Shown here piece after piece: positions 7,315 to 13,908 of a stretch of DNA of 15,435 bases. Origin of the DNA: Nitrospirota bacterium (GTDB taxonomy: Bacteria > Nitrospirota > Thermodesulfovibrionia > Thermodesulfovibrionales > JdFR-88); the NCBI GenBank assembly GCA_021790695.1, contig JAJYGJ010000119.1, forward strand, positions 1 through 15,435, in the 5' to 3' direction. The notes under the pieces were generated by a model. That model searched no databases, had not been told where the DNA came from, and saw nothing but the letters and a program-made list of their open reading frames with translations. The first letter of the stretch is position 1. Every line of letters begins with the position of its first letter. Both the position numbers and the translations under genes were made by a program.

Positions 7315-8634
7315 ATGCGGAAGCCTGAAAAGATGATCATATACAATCTCTTTCCCCTCCTGGCCGGGAGATTCAACGACTGGGGCCCCCATCTCGAAAG
7401 GGCGGCGGGGATGGGCTTCAACTGGATATACATCAACCCGATCCAGAGGCCGGGCTCCTCCGGAAGCCTGTACTCCGTGGCGGATTATTTTTCATACAAC
7501 CCCGCCTTCACAGACCCGGCGGACAAGAGACCGCCCAAAGAGCAGGCGATGGCGATGGTGAAGCAGGCCCGGGGGCTCGGGCTTAAAATCATGACGGACC
7601 TCGTGGCGAACCACTGCGCCGTCGATTCGGAGCTTTTAAAGACGCACCCCGGCTGGTTCCTCTGGAGTAAATCATCACGGGCGGGACGCCCCAGGGTGGA
7701 GCACCCCTTCGCGCTTGAAAACGGCGGGATGGTGGTGTGGAAGGACCTTGCCAAATTCGACCATCGGGGGACGCCGGACCCGGAAGGGCTTTTCGCCTAT
7801 TTCAAATCCGTTGTGGAAGACCTCATTGAAACAGGCTTCGAGGGGTTTCGCTGCGACGCGGCCTACCAGGTGCCAAACCGGTTCTGGCGGAGGCTGATAG
7901 AGGAGACGAAAAAACGGCACCCGGCGGTGCTTTTCTTCGCCGAGACCCTCGGCTGTCCGCCCGACCAGACAAGAAAGACGGCAGGCGCCGGATTCGACTA
8001 TATCTTCAACAGCTCGAAATGGTGGGACTTCAGCGGCCATTGGCTCCTTGAGCAGTACGCCCTTACAAGAGAGATCGCGCCTTCCGTGAGCTTCCCCGAA
8101 AGCCACGATACGGAGCGGCTCTCGGAGGACCTCGGGGGCAACATCGAGGGACTCAAGCAGCATTATCTCTTCTCCGCCCTGTTCTCGGCGGGCGTCATGA
8201 TACCCGCGGGCTTCGAATTCGGCTTCAGAAAAAGGCTCCACGTCGCAAGCACAACCCCTCGGGACTGGGAGAAAACCGGGATAGACCTGCGGGACTTCAT
8301 AACGAAAGTAAACGCCATAAAATCAGAACATGCCGTCTTCCAGGAGGAGGCCCCGACGGCGGCGCTGCCCTATCGGAACCCGGACGTGCTCGTGATGTGG
8401 AAGGCGTCGGTGGCAACCGAGGAAGAGGCCCTCCTCATACTTAACAAGGACATGCGCGGCAAGCAGCGTTTTTGCGTGGAAGACATCCACAGGCTCCTTC
8501 AGGCCGGGGCGCCGGTCTCGGATGTCTCGCCGGAGTACGCCCTTGACTACATACCGTCCCCCTTCAGGTACGACCTTCGTCCCGGCCAGGGCATAGTGCT
8601 CGCGACCAAACGGGACGTCTATCAGCCCGATTAA
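7315..8634 (+). CDS. GH13 alpha-amylase-family protein, GlgE-like features
   Basis: This 439-residue protein carries the GH13 barrel motifs in order: DLVANH (95-100); GFRCDA with the nucleophile D181; FFAETLG with the acid/base E210; and SHDTERL with H264-D265. The full catalytic triad is present, so it should act on alpha-glucosidic bonds as a hydrolase or transglycosylase. The spacing, HPGWF, DPEGL and the C-terminal part (FGFRKRLH, RDFITKVNAIKSEHAVFQ) recall GlgE, the maltose-1-phosphate maltosyltransferase. However, it is far shorter than GlgE (about 660 residues) and lacks its N-terminal domain. No signal peptide is seen, so it is probably cytoplasmic. The ATG at 7315 follows AAGGT at 7305-7309, a modest ribosome-binding site; ATG 7333 is an alternative. 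It lies 25 bp after the dikinase gene, implying joint action on a phosphorylated glucan. Its stop codon overlaps the 5-bp duplication flanking the element at 8638. Confidence 0.85.
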   Translation: MRKPEKMIIYNLFPLLAGRFNDWGPHLERAAGMGFNWIYINPIQRPGSSGSLYSVADYFSYNPAFTDPADKRPPKEQAMAMVKQARGLGLKIMTDLVANHCAVDSELLKTHPGWFLWSKSSRAGRPRVEHPFALENGGMVVWKDLAKFDHRGTPDPEGLFAYFKSVVEDLIETGFEGFRCDAAYQVPNRFWRRLIEETKKRHPAVLFFAETLGCPPDQTRKTAGAGFDYIFNSSKWWDFSGHWLLEQYALTREIAPSVSFPESHDTERLSEDLGGNIEGLKQHYLFSALFSAGVMIPAGFEFGFRKRLHVASTTPRDWEKTGIDLRDFITKVNAIKSEHAVFQEEAPTAALPYRNPDVLVMWKASVATEEEALLILNKDMRGKQRFCVEDIHRLLQAGAPVSDVSPEYALDYIPSPFRYDLRPGQGIVLATKRDVYQPD

Positions 8635-8637
8635 AAC

Positions 8638-9055
8638 AGGTAATGATACAGTTTGAAGCCGGTCAATGGCGCTTTCGCTTTTTGAGATTTTTTCCCGCCG
8701 CTGCACGGACTCTTTCCGCTCATGCCCGCCCAAACTCGCCCTCATACGGGCTCAGACATGGGCGGGCAAAGTAGTTTCGCGAAAATTCGCCGGCATCGGA
8801 TAAAAAGACGAAAAAAATCTATGACGCTCAAGCACCATCGCCCGGCTCCCCAAACAAATCGGTATAAGCAAGCGCGCGTGAGGCGAAGCGGGGTTGGCGG
8901 TGAGCGAAACGCGCCCCAGGGGCGGCCCGCCAGCCGCCCTGAGGCCCCGCACCCCATCCCGCCAAGGCGGGATGGGGTGCGGGGCCGAATTGGCGCGGGA
9001 GCCTCAACCGCCTGCCCCGCTTCGCCCTGATGTTAACCAAACTGTATCACTACCT
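8638..9055. mobile_element. 418-bp non-autonomous element with 18-bp inverted ends and 5-bp target duplication
   Basis: Left end AGGTAATGATACAGTTTG (8638-8655) and right end CAAACTGTATCACTACCT (9038-9055) are inverted repeats with one mismatch in 18. Immediately outside them lie identical AAAAC sequences at 8633-8637 and 9056-9060, as expected for a target-site duplication. The inside holds no recognisable protein; short open frames through it look like noise. It is rich in hairpins: TGCCCGCCCA/TGGGCGGGCA (8723-8732 and 8759-8768), GGGCGGC/GCCGCCC (8920-8926 and 8933-8939), a 21-bp perfect stem at 8943-8986, and an outer pair of arms at 8882-8900 and 9008-9026 that match 17 of 19. It fills nearly all of the gap between the GH13 gene and the nickel operon. 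Its ends are unrelated to those of the elements at 1378 and 3838. Confidence 0.75.
8943..8986. repeat. Perfect 21-bp hairpin with 2-base loop
   Basis: Bases 8943-8963 pair without mismatch to 8966-8986, leaving only AA at the tip. The stem is almost all G and C (GGCCCCGCACCCC on the 5' side). No T-run follows, so it is not a standard intrinsic terminator. It is the strongest palindrome in the window and lies within the 8638-9055 element. Confidence 0.9.
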
Positions 9056-9068
9056 AAAACCGTCCCGG

Positions 9069-9097
9069 TTGACATTTCGCACTTTTTTCAGAAAAAT
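9069..9097 (+). promoter_or_regulatory. Probable promoter of the nickel operon
   Basis: TTGACA (9069-9074) is a perfect -35. Seventeen bases later is the A/T-rich AAAAAT (9092-9097), a poor -10. The start of transcription would fall at about the nikR ATG (9104), and there is no Shine-Dalgarno sequence, again suggesting a leaderless message. A small inverted repeat, AACCG-TCC-CGGTT (9058-9070), touches the -35 and might be an operator. No E. coli-type NikR box (GTATGA-N16-TCATAC) is visible. Confidence 0.45.
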
Positions 9098-9103
9098 AAC
9101 ACT

Positions 9104-9520
9104 ATGGGCATCGTGAGGTTCGGGATTTCGCTTGAGGGCGGTCTCCTGAAAAATTTTGACAGGCTAATCGCGGGCAAGGGATACCCGAGCAGGAGCGAGG
9201 CCCTCCGCGACCTGATCAGGGACGCGCTCGTGAAGAGGCAATGGGAGGCGGGCACGGGACAGGCCGTGGGGACCGTAACGCTCCTTTACGACCATCACAC
9301 GAGGGAGCTTGCCGACACGCTTACGGACATGCAGCACGATTTCCATAAAGAGATACTCTCCAGCACGCATGTGCACCTGGACGCGCACAACTGCCTCGAG
9401 GTGATAATCATCAGGGGCCCCGCCCGCGACCTCCAGGCGATAGCGGACCGGCTCATAGGCACAAGGGGCGTAAAGCACGGCAAGCTCACTATCACCGCCA
9501 CGGGAAAAGGCCTGGAGTGA
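9104..9520 (+). CDS. nikR: Nickel-responsive transcriptional regulator NikR
   Basis: This 138-residue protein begins MGIVRFGISLEGGLLKNFDR, the ribbon-helix-helix DNA-binding domain of NikR, with SRSEALRDLIRDAL as its helices. A C-terminal ACT-like metal-sensing domain follows. The four high-affinity nickel ligands of E. coli NikR (H76, H87, H89, C95) have counterparts at identical spacing: H78, H89, H91 and C97 (within THVHLDAHNCLE). Length matches the family, about 133-140. The ATG at 9104 is chosen because it gives the standard N-terminus; the frame is open further upstream, but that part is inside the mobile element. It is first in the operon, 6 bp before nikM, and probably represses the transporter, and itself, when nickel is plentiful. 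Confidence 0.95.
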   Translation: MGIVRFGISLEGGLLKNFDRLIAGKGYPSRSEALRDLIRDALVKRQWEAGTGQAVGTVTLLYDHHTRELADTLTDMQHDFHKEILSSTHVHLDAHNCLEVIIIRGPARDLQAIADRLIGTRGVKHGKLTITATGKGLE

Positions 9521-9526
9521 ACTAGG

Positions 9527-10270
9527 ATGCACATACCAGACGGCTATCTGGGCCCGTCCACGTACGGGGCGTTTTGGGCGGCCATGGCGTGCGCATGGTA
9601 TGTAGCCGCGAGGCGGGTGAAAAAGACCCTCCGTGCCGCCCAAGTTCCGCTTCTGGCCCTGGGGGCCGCGCTCAGCTTCGTGGTAATGATGTTCAATATA
9701 CCCGTGGCCGGGGGCACGACGGGGCACGCGACCGGCACGACCCTGCTTGCGATAACGCTCGGCCCGTGGGCGGCCGTGATAGCCGTCTCCATCGCCGTCG
9801 CCGTCCAGGCCGTCCTCTTCGGGGACGGAGGCATAACGACCCTCGGGGCGAACTGCTTCAATATGGCCTTCGCGGACGCGATCGTAAGCTATGCCGTTTA
9901 CAGGCTGATAGCCGGAAAGGGCCCCGGCCCGTCAGGGCCCTATAATCCGCCCGGCCCGTCAGGGCCCTATAATCCGGCAGTCCGTCATCATCCGGACAAA
10001 AGGACGATCGCGGCCTCGGCCGTGGCGGCCTATGCGGGGCTTAACTCCGCAGCGCTGCTCGCCGCGGTGGAACTTGGGCTTCAGACGGTTTTTTACAAAG
10101 GGGCGGATGGCAGGCCGCTTTACTGTCCGTTTCCCCTGAACGTGACCGTCCCGGCGATAATGGCGAGCCATCTGGCCGTCTTCGGCCCCGTCGAGGCGGC
10201 CTTTACGGCGCTTGCGGTCGCCTACCTGGGCCGCGCCTACCCGGAGCTTTTGCGGGAGACACGGAGCTGA
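9527..10270 (+). CDS. Nickel/cobalt ECF transporter substrate-binding membrane subunit (NikM/CbiM)
   Basis: This 247-residue membrane protein begins MHIPDGYL, the diagnostic CbiM/NikM N-terminus in which the free amine and His2 help bind the metal ion. Several hydrophobic helices follow, with the family motifs FNIPVAGGTTGHATG and NCFNMAFADAIVSYAVYRL. Members are the S-components that bind Ni2+ or Co2+ in the inner membrane. The adjacent nikR points to nickel (NikM). An unusual insertion, GPSGPYNP repeated twice, follows the helix ending YRLIAGKG; it comes from a perfect 27-bp DNA duplication (9923-9976). The ribosome-binding site is GGAG at 9514-9517. The next gene begins 2 bases after the stop, so translation may be coupled. 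Confidence 0.92.
   Translation: MHIPDGYLGPSTYGAFWAAMACAWYVAARRVKKTLRAAQVPLLALGAALSFVVMMFNIPVAGGTTGHATGTTLLAITLGPWAAVIAVSIAVAVQAVLFGDGGITTLGANCFNMAFADAIVSYAVYRLIAGKGPGPSGPYNPPGPSGPYNPAVRHHPDKRTIAASAVAAYAGLNSAALLAAVELGLQTVFYKGADGRPLYCPFPLNVTVPAIMASHLAVFGPVEAAFTALAVAYLGRAYPELLRETRS
9923..9976 (+). repeat. Perfect 27-bp tandem duplication inside nikM
   Basis: The 27-base unit at 9923-9949 is repeated exactly at 9950-9976. It adds nine codons (P-G-P-S-G-P-Y-N-P) in frame. Each unit contains the palindrome GGGCCC followed by TATAAT. The inserted residues fall in a loop between membrane helices, so function is probably kept. Confidence 0.9.
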
Positions 10271-10272
10271 AA

Positions 10273-10617
10273 ATGAAAAAATGGGCAAAACTCTGGGTGC
10301 CGCTAGCCCTGCTGGTCTTCCTGGCCCCGCTCGGGCTCCAGGTGCCGCGATATTTTGGCGCGGGCGGGGCATGGGGCGAATGGGGGGTCCGTAAACTGGA
10401 AAAAATAACCGGCTACGCGCCGCGGGGGATGAAGGGACTCTCGGGTCTCTGGCATGCGCCCGCCGCGGATTACGGGATGGCGCGCGGCGGGTTTGGTTAT
10501 ATGGCATCGGCCGCGGCCGGCGCGGCCGTCATAGTCGTCGCGGGGATGGCCCTAGGCCGGGCCCTTTCGCCGGATGGCCGGAAAGGAAAAAAGAAAGATC
10601 AGAAGGCAAGGCGATAA
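10273..10617 (+). CDS. Nickel ECF transporter accessory membrane protein (NikN/PDGLE-like)
   Basis: This 114-residue protein has a transmembrane helix at about 7-23, an extracytoplasmic loop, a second helix at about 77-97 and a lysine-rich cytoplasmic tail. The loop contains GAWGEWG, ITGYAPRG and WHAPAADYG (60-68), like the conserved part of NikN/PDGLE-domain proteins, which accompany NikM and are needed for metal transfer. The exact PDGLE motif is not present, so the call rests on this pattern, topology and position. GGAG at 10263-10266 is placed 6 bases from the ATG. The 3' end overlaps the next gene by 44 bases. Confidence 0.7.
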   Translation: MKKWAKLWVPLALLVFLAPLGLQVPRYFGAGGAWGEWGVRKLEKITGYAPRGMKGLSGLWHAPAADYGMARGGFGYMASAAAGAAVIVVAGMALGRALSPDGRKGKKKDQKARR

Positions 10618-11521
10618 GGCGCTTCCGGAATGGCTGCGCGCCCCGGAGCCCATGGGCGGCGCGGCGCCTGTAAAACAGGGAATAAATCGCGGCGGCGGGC
10701 CGCTCCTGGAACGCACCCTGCAGGAGATACTGGGCTTCCTCGACGAGGCGCTTTTCAACGAGACCGTATCGGAGAGAAACGGCTTTTTGCAGAAGGTGGA
10801 CGCACGCATAAAGATAGCCGCAATCGTCGCGCTCATTGTCGCCCTGAGCTTCAAAAGGGGACCGCTGGAGATGCTCCCACTGGGTGCGTTTGCGCTCGTC
10901 CTGGCCGCGCTTTCGCGCGTGCCTCCCGGCGCGTATCTGAAACGGCTCCTGCCGCCGGTCCTCATAACAGCCGCGATCGCCGCTCCGGCCACGCTGAACC
11001 TGGTGGTAAAGGGCCGGGACGTCTTTACGCTTTTCGGGACGGGCGGACGCTTCGGGCTGCCGCCCGAGGTGTATCTGACCAGTCAGGGGCTAATGTCCGC
11101 GCTCGGGCTTGTCGCCAGGGTCTCCGTGTCGCTGGCGCTTGTCTTCCTGGCGACCTTCACGACAAGGCCCGCGCGGCTCATAAAGGGATTTTGCTCGATG
11201 CTGCCCCGGGGCTTTCTGCGCACGCTGGCGGGGGTAAGCTACCGGTACGTCTTTTTCCTTGCGCGCAGGCTGGAGGAATTCATTCTGGCGCACAAGGCGC
11301 GCACGGCCGGGGGCATGATGGCAGGCGGGCGGGCAAGGGCGTGGGCGGGCTCCAGGGCGGCCTCGCTCCTGATCATAAGCCTCAAACTGAAAGACGACCT
11401 CGCGATGGCGATGGAGGCCCGCGGGATGGGCTACGGGTTCCGCGAGAAGGAGGAAAAGCTCCGGCCCCGCGCGGCCGATCTCGCCTTTATCGCGTTGAGC
11501 CTGGGGGTCTTGCTGATATGA
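10574..11521 (+). CDS. ECF transporter transmembrane (T) component, CbiQ/NikQ type
   Basis: This 315-residue membrane protein contains four to five hydrophobic stretches and the CbiQ/EcfT coupling signature MEARGMGYG (M280 onward), whose Ala-Arg-Gly engages the ATPase. LQKVDARIKI near residue 75 is the usual entry to the first helix. It couples ATP hydrolysis by the next gene product to metal uptake by NikM. The start is uncertain. ATG 10574 overlaps nikN by 44 bases and lacks a Shine-Dalgarno sequence; ATG 10652 is an alternative that would trim 26 residues of basic, poorly conserved sequence. Its stop overlaps the next start in ATGA (11518-11521), so the two are translationally coupled. Confidence 0.9.
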   Translation: MAGKEKRKIRRQGDKALPEWLRAPEPMGGAAPVKQGINRGGGPLLERTLQEILGFLDEALFNETVSERNGFLQKVDARIKIAAIVALIVALSFKRGPLEMLPLGAFALVLAALSRVPPGAYLKRLLPPVLITAAIAAPATLNLVVKGRDVFTLFGTGGRFGLPPEVYLTSQGLMSALGLVARVSVSLALVFLATFTTRPARLIKGFCSMLPRGFLRTLAGVSYRYVFFLARRLEEFILAHKARTAGGMMAGGRARAWAGSRAASLLIISLKLKDDLAMAMEARGMGYGFREKEEKLRPRAADLAFIALSLGVLLI

Positions 11522-12588
11522 ACGTATTCGAGCTTGAGTGCGTGTCCTTTTTTTACAAGAACGGCCGGAAGGCCCTGGACGGGATAAGCTTTCATATCGG
11601 GCAGGGCGAGGCCGTGAGCATACTGGGAGCAAATGGCTGCGGGAAAAGCACGCTTTTATATATGCTCCAGGGGCTTTTAAAACCGGCCTCCGGCAGGCTG
11701 CGGGTCTTCTCCGAAGACGATTTAAGCGACAGTTCGCGCGCGAGGATAAGCCTTCTTTTTCAGAACTCCCAGGCCCAGCTCTTCTCCCTGAGCGTGCTGG
11801 ACGAGCTTATGTTCGGCCCCCTTCATCTGAGGGGCATGGAGTCCGGGGACGCCGGCAGGCGGGCGGACGACGTCATGGAAATGCTTGGCATAGGGCACTT
11901 AAAGGACCGTTCTCCCTGGCAACTGAGCGAGGGCGAAATGAAGAAAGTGGCCCTCGGCGCCTGCCTGAGCACAAACCCGGACGTCTTCCTCCTGGATGAG
12001 CCCACCTCCGGGCTGGACCCCCGCAGCCAGGTGGACCTGGTAGAGCTTATAGCCGCGCTCAAGAAGGCGGGAAAGACCATAATCACCGCGACCCACGACC
12101 TGCACGCCGTAGCCGAGATATCGGACAGGGCAATCGTAATGGGAGAAGACCACAGGGTCCTCGCGGACGACGGGTCGTATGAGCTTTTGAAAAATCCAGG
12201 CCTCCTTCTGAAGGCAAACCTCATCCACGAACACGTCCACGCCCACCAGGGCTATGAACACGAGCATACCCATTGCGGACCGCATGAACATCATGAGCAC
12301 GGGGACCTTCACGGCCCGGAGGCATCCGGTTCGCAGGAGGCCGCGGGGAAACATGCGGAAGGCGGGGGCGGCGCTCACGGAGAAGCGGAAGTCATTCACA
12401 AGCTAAAAGTCCTTCTGCCCCACTGGGCGGAGCACAACATCGAGCACGCCCGCACGTATGGAGAATGGGCGCAAAAAGCGGAGAAGGCCGGGGCCGGGGG
12501 GCTTGCATCCATCCTGAAGGAGATCGCGGCGGAAAGTGAAAGGCTGAATGCCCTTTTCGACAGGGCGAAAAAGATGCTTCCGGATTAA
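11518..12588 (+). CDS. ECF transporter ATPase (CbiO/NikO type) with histidine-rich C-terminal extension
   Basis: This 356-residue protein powers the nickel transporter. The ABC domain is complete: Walker A GANGCGKST (37-45), Q-loop Q82, signature LSEGE (136-140), Walker B FLLDEP (157-162) and switch H193. The usual ATPase ends near residue 235. After it comes a segment with twelve histidines and one cysteine between 237 and 265 (HEHVHAHQGYEHEHTHCGPH and on), a flexible Gly/Ala stretch, and a helical tail from about 290 (LLPHWAEHNIEHARTYGEWA). Histidine-rich tails are common in nickel-handling proteins such as HypB and UreE, so this one probably buffers or hands over Ni2+ on the cytoplasmic side; that role is inference. 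The start overlaps the nikQ stop as ATGA. The stop is only 7 bases from the end of convergent galE. Confidence 0.93.
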   Translation: MNVFELECVSFFYKNGRKALDGISFHIGQGEAVSILGANGCGKSTLLYMLQGLLKPASGRLRVFSEDDLSDSSRARISLLFQNSQAQLFSLSVLDELMFGPLHLRGMESGDAGRRADDVMEMLGIGHLKDRSPWQLSEGEMKKVALGACLSTNPDVFLLDEPTSGLDPRSQVDLVELIAALKKAGKTIITATHDLHAVAEISDRAIVMGEDHRVLADDGSYELLKNPGLLLKANLIHEHVHAHQGYEHEHTHCGPHEHHEHGDLHGPEASGSQEAAGKHAEGGGGAHGEAEVIHKLKVLLPHWAEHNIEHARTYGEWAQKAEKAGAGGLASILKEIAAESERLNALFDRAKKMLPD

Positions 12589-12595
12589 ACCTCTT

Positions 12596-13570
12596 TCAGG
12601 CGAGCTTCCGTTCCCATTGCCAGGCCGTCTTTATGATGTATTCGAGGTCGTCCCAGAGCGGCTTCCATCCAAACGCGGCCCTGATCTTGCCGTTGGAGGC
12701 TATGAGTTCGGGTGGATCGCCCTCTCTCCTTGCGGCCTCGCCGACCCGGAAATCGATACCCGTGACCTTCCTGGCGGCCCCAACCACCTCTCTCACCGAA
12801 AATCCATGCCCGTAGCCGCAGTTGAAGACGTCGCTCGCCCCGCCTTCGGAAAGGTAATCAAGCGCCAGCAGATGCGCGGTGGCCAGGTCGTCGACGTGGA
12901 TATAATCCCTTATGCAGGTGCCGTCCGGGGTCGGATAATCAACGCCGTAAATCTCCAGCATCGGCATCTGCCCTTTCGCGGTCTTCAGGGCGCGGGTGAT
13001 AAGGTGGGTGGCCTCCTTGTAGGACTGGCCGATCCTGGCCTTCCCGTCCGCCCCGGCGACGTTAAAGTAACGCAGCGAGACATATCTGAAATCTCCGTAT
13101 GCAAAAGCGACGTCCCGGAGGATGGCCTCGTTCATCGCCTTGGACGCCCCGTAAGGGTTTATGGGGCTCAGGGGGTCCGATTCCCCGACAGGTATCTTCC
13201 CCGCTATGCCGTAAACCGCGGCAGTGGAGGAGAAGATGAGCCTTTTTACCCCGGCCCCGATCATGGATTGAAGGAGATTGATCGTATTGACGGTGTTGTT
13301 GCGATAATACTCGAGCGGCCTTCTCACGCTTTCCGGCACGACGATGGAGGCGGCAAAATGCATCACGGCGTCCGGCCTGAAAGACCCTAAAACGGCGTCA
13401 AGCCTCTCTCTGTCCGCCAGGTCGGCCACCACCAGAGACCCGTAAAGGACGGCCTTGGCGTGGCCGGTGGAAAGGTTGTCGTAGACTAGCACTTCATGCC
13501 CTTTCTCACCCAGCGCCCTGACCACATGGCTGCCTATATACCCGGCCCCGCCGGTCACTAGAACTTTCAA
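12596..13570 (-). CDS. galE: UDP-glucose 4-epimerase, TTG start
   Basis: Reading from TTG 13570 gives 324 residues, close to the usual GalE length. It interconverts UDP-glucose and UDP-galactose with bound NAD. The Rossmann motif TGGAGYIGSH is at 6-15, DNLSTGH at 31-37, the active-site serine/threonine region FSSTAAVYG at 113-121, and the catalytic pair Y140-xxx-K144 in NPYGASK. DGTCIRDYIHVDDLA is the GalE signature. The frame stays open upstream to an ATG at 13753, but those 61 codons show no family resemblance and cross the predicted promoter, so the TTG is preferred; GGGGA nine bases upstream may be the ribosome-binding site. Convergent with nikO, 7 bp apart. It could serve cell-surface polysaccharide or the glucan metabolism at 4044-8634. 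Confidence 0.93.
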   Translation of the reverse strand: MKVLVTGGAGYIGSHVVRALGEKGHEVLVYDNLSTGHAKAVLYGSLVVADLADRERLDAVLGSFRPDAVMHFAASIVVPESVRRPLEYYRNNTVNTINLLQSMIGAGVKRLIFSSTAAVYGIAGKIPVGESDPLSPINPYGASKAMNEAILRDVAFAYGDFRYVSLRYFNVAGADGKARIGQSYKEATHLITRALKTAKGQMPMLEIYGVDYPTPDGTCIRDYIHVDDLATAHLLALDYLSEGGASDVFNCGYGHGFSVREVVGAARKVTGIDFRVGEAARREGDPPELIASNGKIRAAFGWKPLWDDLEYIIKTAWQWERKLA

Positions 13571-13633
13571 ACCCCTTAATCCCCGGAGCCCGGCTCTCCC
13601 TTTGACCTTCCATCCCGGAATTGCATTTCGTCT

Positions 13634-13663
13634 AGTATATTCCGAAACGGCCCCCGATTTCAA
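13634..13663 (-). promoter_or_regulatory. Sigma-70-type promoter of galE
   Basis: On the minus strand, TTGAAA (13658-13663) and TATACT (13634-13639) are separated by 18 bases. The predicted start is about 13627, giving a 57-base leader before the TTG start codon. Its position inside the upstream open frame supports the shorter galE. Confidence 0.6.
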
Positions 13664-13807
13664 AAAAAAAACGGCTATCCGGGCCTTGGAACCGGGGACC
13701 CGGGCCTGCCAGGCTTTTCTTTCCGTCAAACGGGCGGCGAAAAAGCCCCCCAAAAAAACAGGCCGGTGGATTTCCGTCCGGCAGGTGCGGTGTCTCCGTT
13801 TTGGGAC

Positions 13808-13813
13808 TATAAT
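13808..13813 (+). promoter_or_regulatory. -10 element upstream of the cytochrome gene
   Basis: A perfect TATAAT lies 95 bases before the cytochrome ATG. The base composition around position 13785-13790 gives no recognisable -35, so an activator or another sigma factor may be involved. It is the only good -10 in this stretch on the plus strand. Confidence 0.4.
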
Positions 13814-13819
13814 GAAATC

Positions 13820-13908
13820 AGGAAGCGGAAAAACCCACAGGACTGATCAACCCGCAGCAAGCTGCAGGGGGAGTACAAACCCGCCTTAGAAATTTCCGGG
13901 GGACGAAA
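13820..13908 (+). other. Structured 5' leader of the cytochrome gene, class unknown
   Basis: About 90 bases of leader are expected before the cytochrome ATG. They include a strong hairpin, CCCGCAGC-AA-GCTGC-A-GGG, at about 13849-13868, and a later CCGGGGGA (13896-13903) that acts as ribosome-binding site 5 bases before the ATG. Cytochrome genes of metal-reducing bacteria are often controlled by GEMM (cyclic dinucleotide) riboswitches, but the conserved GEMM bases are not present here, so I do not assign a class. Upstream, 13571-13800 holds the galE promoter and otherwise nothing I can name. Confidence 0.3.

Noticed and set aside
8722..9030. A 102-codon frame and several shorter ones inside the 8638-9055 element.
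   Set aside because: They read through perfect hairpins, have no ribosome-binding site and resemble no protein; they are by-products of GC-rich repeats.
9031..9103. A NikR operator of the GTATGA-N16-TCATAC kind or the GTGTTAC type before nikR.
   Set aside because: No pair with proper spacing is found; the GTGATAC-like sequence is part of the element's inverted end.
8635..9103. Cobalamin riboswitch before the nickel/cobalt transporter.
   Set aside because: No conserved B12-box bases are seen on the plus strand, and nikR explains the regulation.
10630..11517. Open frame running upstream in the frame of the nikO ATPase gene across most of nikQ.
   Set aside because: The ATPase homology begins at 11518, where ATG overlaps the nikQ stop; the upstream part is the shadow of nikQ.
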